This document shows positions 21,258 through 28,921 of a stretch of DNA of 30,411 nucleotides, in pieces. Source of the stretch: JBBQAA01 sp038276395. GTDB taxonomy: Bacteria > Actinomycetota > Thermoleophilia > Solirubrobacterales > Solirubrobacteraceae. Each line of letters begins with the position of its first letter. The stretch's first letter is position 1. The notes below the pieces were generated by a model. It ran no database searches and was not told the origin of the DNA. It saw nothing but the letters and a program-made list of their open reading frames with translations. The translations under genes were made by a program, and so were the position numbers. Where the stretch lies: NCBI GenBank assembly GCA_038276395.1, contig JBBQAA010000011.1, forward strand, positions 1 through 30,411, given 5' to 3'.

Positions 21258-22250
21258 GTGTATCGTGTCCGCGGTCCGTGCCGCGCCGTGTGTTCGCCGT
21301 CCTTGCTGCTGCTGCTGCTGCTCCTCGGGGGTGCCGGAGCCACGTTCGCGCTCACTCGCGGAGGCGAGGGCGGGCGGGGCGAGACCGTGCCTGCTCCGCC
21401 GAGGCCGACGGCGGGCAGGAGGCCGACCGCTCGAGCGCTGAGGCCGGCGGCGCCCGCGGCCCGGTGGCGTGACGCTGCTCGCCGCCAACGACGGCGGCGT
21501 CTACGGCCAGCACGTCGCCCCTGGTCAGCAGCTCGACAACACGCGCTGGGGCAACGGCGCGAACTCCGGGCTGCACACGCTCCAGCCCTGCGGCCGGGCT
21601 CGTCCGGCACGCACGCGCGCATCAGGGCCTGCGTGGCCTCGCACCTGCGCGCGCGGGTCAGCGTCCGTCACGTGCGCCACGGGCTGCGCTTCTCGGCCGT
21701 CGTCGCGCGCCGAGGCCGCTACTCGGTCGTCATCTCCCGCGTGAGCCGCGGCCGGCGGGTCCTCTTCCCGATCGTCGTCAAGCGCTTCGAGCGGCGACGG
21801 GGCGCGTTCACCTGGAACGGGCGGGGCGGCCGGCTCGTCAAGGACGGCTACTACGTGGCGGTGCTCACCACGCGCCGCGGCCCGCTGACCGATGTGCGCG
21901 CGCGTCCCGCTCATCCGCCGCCGCGCACGCTTCTCCGGCGTTCCCACGCACGTGAACTTCGAGCGCTGCCGACTGCTCTGTGAGCCCGCGCCGCGCTGCC
22001 GGTGTGGGGCGGTCAGAACCGCGCCGCGCGGCGCATGCAGTTCCGCACGCTCTCGACCGGGAGCGCGACGGTGACGGTGCGCCGGGGGCGGCACGTCGTG
22101 CACCGCTTCACCCTGCGCCGCACGGGCCTCCGGGTCCATCATCTGCGCCTGCGCGCCGGGCGGCTCCCGCGCGGTCTCCACCGCATCACGTTCTCGGCGC
22201 GCTCGGGCCGCGTGCGGGAGGCGCGCAGCGTCGTCTCGCGCAAGCTCTGA
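21258..22250 (+). pseudogene. Decayed or frameshifted secreted beta-sandwich protein
   Basis: No single frame spans this stretch, but consecutive pieces read as one secreted protein of about 320 aa. A signal-like leader (SLLLLLLLLGGAGATFALT; or MPRRVFAVLAAAA from GTG 21278) is followed by VTLLAANDGGVYGQHVAPGQ and LDNTRWGNGANSGLHTLQPC in the next frame. Then come ARIRACVASHLRARVSVRHV, RGRYSVVISRVSRGRRVLFP and DGYYVAVLTTRRGPLTD back in the first frame. The frame changes again for VPLIRRRARFSGVP, and WGGQNRAARRMQFRTLSTGS to SGRVREARSVVSRKL ends at TGA 22250. The frames alternate 0-1-0-1-0, implying about four indels. The GYYVAVLTT strand resembles FlgD-type Ig-like folds. Function is unknown. 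Confidence 0.6.
21305..21322 (+). repeat. GCT trinucleotide repeat
   Basis: Six perfect GCT units within the leader of the decayed secreted protein, encoding poly-Leu or poly-Ala depending on frame. Loss or gain of whole units would not change frame. Confidence 0.7.
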
Positions 22251-22252
22251 CG

Positions 22253-22258
22253 TACACT
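22253..22258 (+). promoter_or_regulatory. -10-like TACACT box for the B12-binding mutase subunit
   Basis: TACACT ends 10 nt before ATG 22269 and starts 3 nt after the stop of the decayed gene. It gives the small subunit its own promoter, separate from the large subunit. Confidence 0.45.
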
Positions 22259-22268
22259 CGGCGCCGTC

Positions 22269-22679
22269 ATGGCCGCCTCCGAGCGCAAGATCCGCGTCGT
22301 CGTCGCCAAGCCTGGCCTCGACGGCCACGACCGCGGCGCGAAGATCATCGCCCGCGCCCTGCGCGACGCCGGGATGGAGGTCATCTACACGGGCCTGCAC
22401 CAGACACCCGAGCAGATCGTCGAGACCGTCATCCAGGAGGACGCCGACGCCGTCGGGCTCTCGATCCTCTCCGGCGCCCACATGACCCTCGTGCCCCGCG
22501 TCGTCAGGCTCCTCGAGGAGCAGGACGCGGGCGACGTCATCGTCACGGTGGGCGGGACCATCCCCGCCGACGACATCCCCGAGCTCAAGGAGCTCGGCAT
22601 CGCCGAGGTCTTCACGCCGGGCGCCTCGACGCAGGAGATCATCGACTTCATCCGGGAGAAGACGGGCGCCCGCGCCTGA
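22269..22679 (+). CDS. icmB: Cobalamin-binding small subunit of the acyl-CoA mutase
   Basis: 136 aa, the same length as known IcmB subunits. It is a stand-alone B12-binding Rossmann domain: the base-off/His-on motif DxHxxG is D18-G-H20-D-R-G23, with His20 the expected lower axial ligand to cobalt. It is followed by ALRDAGMEVIYTGLHQTPEQ, the SILSGAH loop and VTVGGTIPADD, which cradle the nucleotide tail. It pairs with the catalytic subunit at 19142-20812. The two genes are on the same strand but 1.46 kb apart, separated by the cupredoxin and a decayed gene. Archaeal methylmalonyl-CoA mutases also use a separate small subunit, so the ICM name rests on the large subunit. Confidence 0.92.
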   Translation: MAASERKIRVVVAKPGLDGHDRGAKIIARALRDAGMEVIYTGLHQTPEQIVETVIQEDADAVGLSILSGAHMTLVPRVVRLLEEQDAGDVIVTVGGTIPADDIPELKELGIAEVFTPGASTQEIIDFIREKTGARA

Positions 22680-22703
22680 CGCTCTCGGCGCGCTGCGCCC
22701 CGA

Positions 22704-22729
22704 TTGACTCGTCAGTCAACCGGTAGACT
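22704..22729 (+). promoter_or_regulatory. etf operon promoter with TetR-type palindrome
   Basis: TTGACT-N4-AGTCAA (22704-22719) is a perfect 6-bp inverted repeat. It lies 4 nt upstream of a TAGACT -10-like box (22724-22729), so a bound repressor would block the promoter. Palindromes of this kind are typical of TetR-family regulators of fatty-acid or acyl-CoA metabolism; the regulator is not in the window. Unlike most genes here, etfB has a leader with AAGGAGGA (22753-22760). Confidence 0.5.
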
Positions 22730-22767
22730 GCCCGCCACCCGACTTGCCCTCGAAGGAGGACCGACAC

Positions 22768-23559
22768 GTGAAGATCTGCGTCCTGGTGAAAGAGGTTCCG
22801 GACGCCGCCGTCGAGAAGCGCATCGACCCCTCGACGGGGCGCATGGACCGCTCCGGGGAGAGAAACCTGAACCCCTACGACACGCACGCCATCGAGGCGG
22901 CCATGCAGCTCAAGGAGGGCGGCGCGCTCGAGATCGACGAGGTCGTGGCGGTGACGATGGGGCCGGAGACCGCGCAGCGCGCGCTCCACAAGGCCGTCTC
23001 CCTCGGCGCCGACCGCTCGGTGCATCTCTCCGACGACGCCCTCGCGGGCTCCGACGTCGCCGCCACCGGCTACGCCTTGGCCAAGACGCTCGATAAGGAG
23101 AGCCCCGACCTCGTCCTGCTCGGCCAGCAGTCCGACGACGGCGAGTGCTACACGATCGGCGCCGTCGTGGCCGACCACCTGGAGATGCCCTCGCTGACCC
23201 AGGTCATCCAGATGGACGCCTCCGAGGGCAAGCTCCGCTGCGAGCGCCAGGCCGAGTACGGCTACGACACGGTCGAAGTCGAGCTGCCCGCCGTCATCTC
23301 CGTGGGCGACGCGATCAACGAGCCGCGCTACCCGTCGCTCAAGGCGATCATGGGCGCCAAGAAGAAGCCGCTCGAGAAGCTCGCGATCGGCGACGCCGGC
23401 ATCGACGCCGGCGAGGTCGGCGCCGGCGGCTCGAAGGTCGACTGCGGCGACTTCACCGATCCGCCCCAGAAGGCGGCCGGCGAGCTGATCGAGGACGAGG
23501 ACACGAACGAGACGGTCGAGAAGATCGTCGCCTGGCTCGACGAGCGCAAGCTCATCTAA
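22768..23559 (+). CDS. etfB: Electron transfer flavoprotein beta subunit
   Basis: 263 aa from GTG 22768, 7 nt after a perfect AAGGAGGA. Soluble subunit of the ETF heterodimer; it binds AMP structurally and docks acyl-CoA dehydrogenases. Seen: KICVLVKEVPDAAVEKRIDP, NPYDTHAIEAAMQLKE, VTMGPETAQRALHKAVSLGA, LVLLGQQSDDGECYTIGAVV (the beta-subunit signature), SVGDAINEPRYPSLKAIMGA and the C-terminal recognition-loop region. It begins the etfB-etfA-ETF-QO operon, with etfA 10 bp downstream. Electrons from both acyl-CoA dehydrogenases in the window should converge here. A TetR-type palindrome upstream suggests control by acyl-CoA supply. Confidence 0.95.
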   Translation: MKICVLVKEVPDAAVEKRIDPSTGRMDRSGERNLNPYDTHAIEAAMQLKEGGALEIDEVVAVTMGPETAQRALHKAVSLGADRSVHLSDDALAGSDVAATGYALAKTLDKESPDLVLLGQQSDDGECYTIGAVVADHLEMPSLTQVIQMDASEGKLRCERQAEYGYDTVEVELPAVISVGDAINEPRYPSLKAIMGAKKKPLEKLAIGDAGIDAGEVGAGGSKVDCGDFTDPPQKAAGELIEDEDTNETVEKIVAWLDERKLI

Positions 23560-23569
23560 GGAGAACGAA

Positions 23570-24544
23570 ATGGCTGACATCCTGGTCTACGTCCTCCACT
23601 ACGAGGGCGCCTTGAACAAGAACTCCCTGGGCGCGGTCTCCGAGGCCGCCAAGCTCGCCGGCGAGATCGGCGGCGAGGCCCATGCCGTCGTCGTCGGCGG
23701 CGAGGATCTGACCGACGATCTGTGCCAGACGCTCGGCGCCTACGGCGCGACGAAGGTCTTTCGCGGGAAGGGCCCCGAGGGCCTGGCCCAGCCCGTCGTC
23801 GACGTCATGGACAAGGTCATCGAGGACGGCGGCCACGCCTACGCGCTGTTCGGCGGCGGCCTGCTCGGCTTCGAGATCGGCGCCGGCCTCGCCGCGCGGC
23901 GCAACGCCGGCGTGACGATGGAGGTCACGGGCGTCTCCGCCGAGGGCGGCAAGCTCGTGGCCGAGCGGCCGATCCTCGGCGACTCGAAGATCTCGAAGTC
24001 CAAGTATCGCTCCGACCTCGGGATCATCATCGGCCGGATCAACGCCTTCGAGGTCGCGGAGTCCGGCTCCGGCGACGCTGAGGTCGTCGACGTCGAGGTC
24101 GAGCTGAAGCCGTTCTCGACCAGGGCGAAGATGGTCAACCGCGGCGAGCAGCGCGGCGCCGACGTCAACATCGAGGACGCGAACGTGCTCGTGGCCGGCG
24201 GCCGTGGCCTCGGCAAGGCCGAGGGCTTCGAGCAGCTCGAGGAGCTGGCCAGGTCGATGAACGGCGCGGTGGCGGCGACGCGCGCCGTGGTCGACGCCGG
24301 CTGGTTCCCCTACGCCGGGCAGATCGGCCAGACGGGCAAGACCGTGGCGCCGAAGCTCTACCTCGCGGCGGGCATCTCAGGCGCGATCCAGCACAAGGTC
24401 GGCATGCAGGCCTCGGAGAACATCGTGGCCATCAACAAGGACTCGAACGCCCCGATCTTCGAGTTCTCCGACCTCGGCATCATCGGCGACCTCAACAAGA
24501 TCGTCCCGAAGCTGACCGAGGCCATCAAGGCCAAGAAGGGCTAG
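23570..24544 (+). CDS. etfA: Electron transfer flavoprotein alpha subunit
   Basis: 324 aa. Carries the FAD that accepts electrons from acyl-CoA dehydrogenases. The N-terminal domain opens ADILVYVLHYEGALNKNSLG. The C-terminal FAD domain contains the signature VDAGWFPYAGQIGQTGKTVA, then PKLYLAAGISGAIQHKVGM and IVAINKDSNAPIFEFSDLGI, all conserved in classical (group I) ETFs. This argues for the beta-oxidation type rather than bifurcating forms, although that distinction is not certain from these motifs. The start follows AAGGAG (23558-23563), which overlaps the etfB stop. ETF-QO follows after 12 bp, so all three genes are one transcription unit. Confidence 0.95.
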   Translation: MADILVYVLHYEGALNKNSLGAVSEAAKLAGEIGGEAHAVVVGGEDLTDDLCQTLGAYGATKVFRGKGPEGLAQPVVDVMDKVIEDGGHAYALFGGGLLGFEIGAGLAARRNAGVTMEVTGVSAEGGKLVAERPILGDSKISKSKYRSDLGIIIGRINAFEVAESGSGDAEVVDVEVELKPFSTRAKMVNRGEQRGADVNIEDANVLVAGGRGLGKAEGFEQLEELARSMNGAVAATRAVVDAGWFPYAGQIGQTGKTVAPKLYLAAGISGAIQHKVGMQASENIVAINKDSNAPIFEFSDLGIIGDLNKIVPKLTEAIKAKKG

Positions 24545-24556
24545 GGGGACCCGGCG

Positions 24557-26293
24557 ATGGCCTCCGCGAACGGCTCGCACCACGCGCCGATCGAGTTCCC
24601 CCCGCCCGTCGACTCCCCGGCGGAGTTCGTGAAGCGGGAGATCGACTCCGAGGACGAGCGCATCGAGGTCGGCGTGGCCATCGTCGGCGGCGGGACCGCC
24701 GGCCTGGCCACCGCCAACCGGCTCCTCCAGCTCCTGGGCGATGACCCGGAGACCATGGAGAGGCTCGGCGAGGTGCCGGTGGCGATCATCGAGAAGGGCA
24801 AGACGTGCGGCGCGCACAACCTCTCGGGCGCGGTCATGCGCCCCGAGCCGCTGCTCGAGCTCTTCCCCGACCTGACCCGGGAGCAGTGGCGCGAGCAGGG
24901 CTTCGCCTTCGGGGAGGTCAAGAAGGAGGCCGTCTACCTGATGCCCTCCGGGAAGCGCTCGGTGAAGATCCCCGTGCCCCCGCCGTTCAAGAACCATGGC
25001 AACGAGGTCGTCTCCGTCGCCGCGCTCGCCCGCTACCAGCAGGAGCAGGCCGAGGCGGGCGGCGCCTACGTCCTCACCGAGACCTCGGCGACCAAGCTGC
25101 TCGTGGAGGACGGCGCGGTGCGCGGCGTGCGCACCGGCGACAAGGGCCGCGATCGCGACGGTGAGCCGCTTGGCAACTTCGAGCCGGGCACGGACGTCGT
25201 GGCCCGGGCCACGGTGCTGTCCGACGGGTGCTGGGGCAGCCTCACCGGCGCGGCCATCCGCGAGTTCGACCTCTCGGAGAACCGCGAGCCGCAGGTGTGG
25301 GAGCTCGGGGTCAAGGAGGTCTGGAAGGTCGCCCGGCCGCTCGACCGCGTGATCCACACGATCGGGCCCTGGCCGCTCAAGCTCTCGGCGAAGTACGGGC
25401 AGATCGGCGGCACGTGGATCTACCCGATGAAGAACGCCAAGGGCGAGGACCTTGTGTCGATCGGCATGGTCGTCGACCTCGAGTACAAGGACGCCACGAC
25501 CTCCCCGCACGACCTCCTCCAGCTCTTCAAGACCCATCCGCTCGTCCGGAAGATCCTCGAGGGCGGCGAGCGCGTCGGCTGGGGCGCCAAGGCCCTGCCC
25601 GGCGGCGGCTACTGGTCGATGCCCAAGCTGACGATGCCCGGTGCGCTGCTCGTGGGCGACGCCGGCGGGATGGTCGACACCGTCTCGCTGAAGGGCGTGC
25701 ACCACTGCATCGCCGCGGGGATCCTCGCCGCCGAGCAGATCTACCGCTCGCTCAAGGCGTCCTCGACGGACTTCTCGGACTACGAGGAGGCGATCGACTC
25801 CTCCTCGGTCGGGCGGCAGCTCTACACGGTCAGGAACACCCGCCAGCCGTTCTCCAAGGGCTTCATCCAGGGCGGCCCGATCGTCAACCTGGCGATCGCC
25901 ACCAAGGGCAAGTTCCCGCCGGGCCGGCTCTCCTGGCACCGCAACGACGCCCAGCCGATGTTCATCGGCGACACCGCCGAGAGCTACCCGAAGCCCGACG
26001 GCAAATACACCTTCGACAAGCTCTCCTCGGTCTTCATCACGGGCAACGCGACCCGCGACGACGCCCCGAACCACATCCGCGTGCAGAAGCAGGTCCCGCG
26101 CGAGATCGCCGAGACGTGGAAGTGGATGTGCCCGGCGGGCGTCTACGAGATCCCCGAGGACGCCCCGGAGGAGGGGCCGGTCGACCTCGTCGTCAACTAC
26201 ACGAACTGCGTGCAGTGCGGGGCGATCACGGCCAAGGGCGGGCGCCTGACGCCGCCCGAGGGCGGCGACGGGCCGCTCTACACGCTGATGTAG
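24557..26293 (+). CDS. ETF-quinone oxidoreductase-like flavoprotein with atypical Fe-S motif
   Basis: 578 aa. Membrane-associated FAD/Fe-S enzyme that takes electrons from reduced ETF to the quinone pool. The N-terminal FAD site is VAIVGGGTAGLATANRLL, followed by IEKGKTCGAHNLSGAVMRPE. The second FAD contact and quinone region are GALLVGDAGGMVDTVSLKGV and HHCIAAG. The C-terminal ferredoxin-like module normally has four Cys ligands (Cys, then C-x2-C-x2-C). Here C525 (MCPAGVYEI), C551 and C554 (NCVQCGAI) are present, but the fourth position is Ile557. The cluster may be incomplete, of [3Fe-4S] type, or use another ligand; the sequence does not say which. It ends the etf operon. Confidence 0.93.
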   Translation: MASANGSHHAPIEFPPPVDSPAEFVKREIDSEDERIEVGVAIVGGGTAGLATANRLLQLLGDDPETMERLGEVPVAIIEKGKTCGAHNLSGAVMRPEPLLELFPDLTREQWREQGFAFGEVKKEAVYLMPSGKRSVKIPVPPPFKNHGNEVVSVAALARYQQEQAEAGGAYVLTETSATKLLVEDGAVRGVRTGDKGRDRDGEPLGNFEPGTDVVARATVLSDGCWGSLTGAAIREFDLSENREPQVWELGVKEVWKVARPLDRVIHTIGPWPLKLSAKYGQIGGTWIYPMKNAKGEDLVSIGMVVDLEYKDATTSPHDLLQLFKTHPLVRKILEGGERVGWGAKALPGGGYWSMPKLTMPGALLVGDAGGMVDTVSLKGVHHCIAAGILAAEQIYRSLKASSTDFSDYEEAIDSSSVGRQLYTVRNTRQPFSKGFIQGGPIVNLAIATKGKFPPGRLSWHRNDAQPMFIGDTAESYPKPDGKYTFDKLSSVFITGNATRDDAPNHIRVQKQVPREIAETWKWMCPAGVYEIPEDAPEEGPVDLVVNYTNCVQCGAITAKGGRLTPPEGGDGPLYTLM

Positions 26294-26321
26294 GGAAGCC
26301 TCGCGCAGGAAGCGCGCCCGG

Positions 26322-26355
26322 TCGGCCGAATCTCAAGCCCTTGAGCTCTGGCCGA
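26322..26355 (+). terminator. Two-tier hairpin after the etf operon
   Basis: Outer stem TCGGCC / GGCCGA (26322-26327, 26350-26355) and inner stem CTCAA / TTGAG (26332-26336, 26341-26345) are separated by symmetric 4-nt internal loops. It lies 28 nt after the ETF-QO stop and just before the next gene's ribosome-binding site, so it is either a terminator or an intercistronic regulatory hairpin. Confidence 0.5.
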
Positions 26356-26372
26356 TCACCTGGACGAGGAGC

Positions 26373-28049
26373 ATGAGCGCGCGGGCGAGCGTCGACAAGT
26401 CGCGGACCGCCCTCGGCGGCGCCGTGCGCGCCGGCATCGGACGGTGCCGGGGCGCCCGCGCCCGCGCCCGCCTCGAGGCCGAGCAGACGCTGAGCGTGGT
26501 CGCGCTCACCGCGCCGGTCGGGATCGTGCGGGCCGACGGGGCGGGGCGGGTCCTGGCCTGGAACCCGGCGGCGGAGCGCATGCTCGGCTGGTGCGAGGCG
26601 GAGCTCCTCGGGCGCCCGTGCCCCTTCCCCGTCACCGCGGAGGGCCCCGAGCGCGAGCTGCGGGTCCGCCGCGCGGACGGCGGGGGGCTCGACGTCGCGC
26701 TCTCCACCGCGCCGGTCCGCGACGAGGAGGGCGCGCTCACCGCCGTCGTGGCCATCCTCTCCGATCTCACCGAGCGCCGCCGCCGGGAGGAGGTGGTCCG
26801 CCACCTGGCCTCCCACGACCCGCTCACCGGCCTGCTCAACCGCCGCTCCTTCGAGGAGATGCTCGCGCGCGTCACCCGGCGCGCGCGGCGGACGGCGGGA
26901 CGGCCCAACGGCGCCGTGCTCATCGTCGACTTCGACGGCTTCCACGCGGTCAACGACACCGCGGGGCATCTCGCCGGCGACGAGCTGCTCGTCTCCGCCG
27001 CGCGCGCGATCGAGCGGGCCGTCCGCCCCGGCGAGGTCGTGGGGCGGCTCGGCGGCGACGAGCTGGCCGTCATCCTCACGGACGGCGGCGGGCGGGCCGC
27101 GCGGGTCGTGGCCGAGCGCCTGCGCGCGGCGGTGGCGCGGATCGCCCTGCTCGAGGGCGAGCGCCGCGTCTCGGCGACGGCCACCGTCGGCGGCGCCATC
27201 CTCGACGGGCGCCTCGAGCCCGCCGAGGTCCTCGCCGTCGCCGACCACGCCCTGCAGACGGCCAAGCGCGGGGGGCGGGACTGCGTGCTCGTCGTCTCCG
27301 AGGCCGAGGACAAGGCGCTCGAGCTGGCCGAGACGGGCCGGCGGGCGACGGCGCTGCGCCGCGCGCTGGCGACGGGCGGCTTCGCCATCGAGCACCAGCC
27401 CCTGTTCGCGGTGGACGGCAAGGCGGTCCTCGGCGTCGAGGCTCTCATCCGCCTGCCGGGACCGGACGGGCTCGCGCCGCCCGACTCCTTCCTGCCCCTC
27501 GCCGGGGCGCTCGGCCTGATGCCGGAGATCGACCGCTGGATGACCAAGGAGGCGCTCGCCGCCCTCGCCGATCCGGAGCAGGCGCCGATCTGGGTCAACC
27601 TCTCGCGGGCGACGCTCGGCTCGCCGGCGCTGCTCGACGAGGTGCGCGCCGCCGCCGCCGGCCGGGCGCTCGAGGGCCGGCTCGTCTTCGAGGTCTCCGA
27701 GGACGCGCTCCTGGCCGACCTCGTCCGCGTCCGTCCGTGGCTCGAGCGCCTGCGCCGGGCCGGCTGCCGCTTCGCGCTCGACGACTTCGGGGCGAAGTCC
27801 TCCTCGTTCGCCTCGCTGCGCGAGCTGCCGATCTCCGTCGTGAAGATCGACCGCTACTTCGTCCGCGACGTGGTCGTCGATCGCGGCAGCCAGAGCATCG
27901 TGCGGGCCATCGTCGACGTGTGCGGGACGCTCGGGCACGAGGTCGTGGCCGAGGGCGTGGAGGACGAGGCCACGCGGGAGGCCGTCGCCGCGCTCGGCGT
28001 GGACGCCGCGCAGGGCTTCCTGTTCGCGCCTGCGTTCACCTGCCGCTGA
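26373..28049 (+). CDS. PAS-GGDEF-EAL cyclic di-GMP enzyme
   Basis: 558 aa, apparently soluble. A basic N-terminal helix (to about residue 38) precedes a PAS domain (VVALTAPVGIVRADGAGRVL to ILSDLTERRRRE, about 40-135). A GGDEF domain follows (SHDPLTGLLNRRSFEEMLAR, IVDFDGFHAVNDTAGH, RLGGDELAVIL at about 225-235), then an EAL domain (GVEALIRLP, WVNLSRATL, LVFEVSEDALLAD, ALDDFGAKSSSF, VVKIDRYFV, VAEGVEDE). The active-site GGDEF reads GGDEL and loop 6 reads DDFGAKSS in place of DDFGTGYSS. The acidic and Lys residues needed for phosphodiesterase activity remain, so EAL activity is more likely than cyclase activity. The start follows GAGGAG. Its relation to the etf operon upstream is unclear. Confidence 0.92.
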   Translation: MSARASVDKSRTALGGAVRAGIGRCRGARARARLEAEQTLSVVALTAPVGIVRADGAGRVLAWNPAAERMLGWCEAELLGRPCPFPVTAEGPERELRVRRADGGGLDVALSTAPVRDEEGALTAVVAILSDLTERRRREEVVRHLASHDPLTGLLNRRSFEEMLARVTRRARRTAGRPNGAVLIVDFDGFHAVNDTAGHLAGDELLVSAARAIERAVRPGEVVGRLGGDELAVILTDGGGRAARVVAERLRAAVARIALLEGERRVSATATVGGAILDGRLEPAEVLAVADHALQTAKRGGRDCVLVVSEAEDKALELAETGRRATALRRALATGGFAIEHQPLFAVDGKAVLGVEALIRLPGPDGLAPPDSFLPLAGALGLMPEIDRWMTKEALAALADPEQAPIWVNLSRATLGSPALLDEVRAAAAGRALEGRLVFEVSEDALLADLVRVRPWLERLRRAGCRFALDDFGAKSSSFASLRELPISVVKIDRYFVRDVVVDRGSQSIVRAIVDVCGTLGHEVVAEGVEDEATREAVAALGVDAAQGFLFAPAFTCR

Positions 28050-28115
28050 GAGCCGCGCCGGAGCCGCCGCGGGGCGAGTCGCCCTGAGCGCCGCAACCTT
28101 TTCACCCGCACGTTG

Positions 28116-28121
28116 TTAACT
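28116..28121 (+). promoter_or_regulatory. -10-like TTAACT box for the CARDB protein
   Basis: TTAACT ends 7 nt before ATG 28129, in a locally AT-rich stretch (28097-28121). It supports ATG 28129 as the start rather than the GTG at 28126. Confidence 0.4.
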
Positions 28122-28128
28122 GCTCGTG

Positions 28129-28878
28129 ATGAAGCGTCTCGCCGTAACCGTCTGCCTGCTCGCGCTCGGCCTGGCCGGGCCGGGCCGAGCCGCCGCCTCG
28201 CCGCGGTCGGCGGTCAAGCTCGCGATCTGCCGGTCCGCGCTGCTGCCGGCCGATCGCGACGTGCGGCTCGTCTCGCAGATCACCGCCGACCGCGCGACCG
28301 TGCGCATGGCGATCCGGGTCGACTCCTACCAGCGGCTGCCCGGGCGCGGGTACGTACCGCTCCGCTCCGCCTACGGATTCGGTCGCTGGTACCGGCAGCC
28401 GCGCCCCTACGGCTCGGTCTTCCGCTACATCTACGACTCCCATCCCGACACCGTGCCGGCCACGGTCCGCTTCCGGGTCGGCTTCCGCTGGTACGAGAGG
28501 CACGGGAAGATCGAGCGCACGGTCTACCGCCTGACCCCGCCCTGCCGCCAGCGCGATCTGCGGCCCGATCTGAGCGTCCGCGGCATCCGGGTCGAGCACG
28601 GCCGGAGGGGGAACCACGACCGCTACGCCGTGACGATCCGCAACGCGGGCGCGACCGCGGCCGCTCCGTTCACCCTGCGCCTCGCCTTCTCCGGCGGGCT
28701 CATCCAGACCTGGGATCTCACCGGCGGGCTCGGGCCCGGGCGGGGTGCCACGCGGACCCTCACCGGGGGCCCGGCGTGCGCCGGCGGAGCCCCGACGGCG
28801 ACCGTCGACTCGGGCGCCGTCATCGACGAGTCGAACGAGCAGAACAACTCGCTGGTCGCGGCCTGCCCGGCCTTCTGA
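28129..28878 (+). CDS. Secreted protein with C-terminal CARDB-like domain
   Basis: 249 aa. A signal peptide (MKRLAVTVCLLALGLAGPGR-AAA) is followed by a beta-rich region with many Tyr/Arg residues (YQRLPGRGYVPLRSAYGFGR, WYRQPRPYGSVFRYIYDS). A C-terminal domain of about 100 residues resembles CARDB: DLRPDLSVRGIRVEHGRRGN, YAVTIRNAGATAAAPFTLRL, VIDESNEQNNSLVAACP. The DESNEQNNS ending is characteristic of CARDB repeats, which occur in surface and secreted adhesion-type proteins. No catalytic residues were recognised. It is flanked by a c-di-GMP enzyme and L31; a functional link is not shown. Confidence 0.8.
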   Translation: MKRLAVTVCLLALGLAGPGRAAASPRSAVKLAICRSALLPADRDVRLVSQITADRATVRMAIRVDSYQRLPGRGYVPLRSAYGFGRWYRQPRPYGSVFRYIYDSHPDTVPATVRFRVGFRWYERHGKIERTVYRLTPPCRQRDLRPDLSVRGIRVEHGRRGNHDRYAVTIRNAGATAAAPFTLRLAFSGGLIQTWDLTGGLGPGRGATRTLTGGPACAGGAPTATVDSGAVIDESNEQNNSLVAACPAF

Positions 28879-28915
28879 GCGGCGTTCGGCCGGGCTCGCG
28901 GCTTGGGTCCCGGGC

Positions 28916-28921
28916 TACACT
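28916..28921 (+). promoter_or_regulatory. -10-like TACACT box for rpmE
   Basis: TACACT ends 10 nt before ATG 28932. A GAGGGGG purine tract between the two can act as Shine-Dalgarno, so this message may have a very short leader. Confidence 0.45.

Noticed and set aside
22704..22719. TTGACT as a standard -35 for the TAGACT box
   Set aside because: Spacing is 14 bp, too short for a typical promoter; the palindrome is better explained as an operator.
24377..26074. 565-codon minus-strand frame opposite ETF-QO
   Set aside because: Low-complexity antisense of a well-conserved gene; high GC keeps this frame open.
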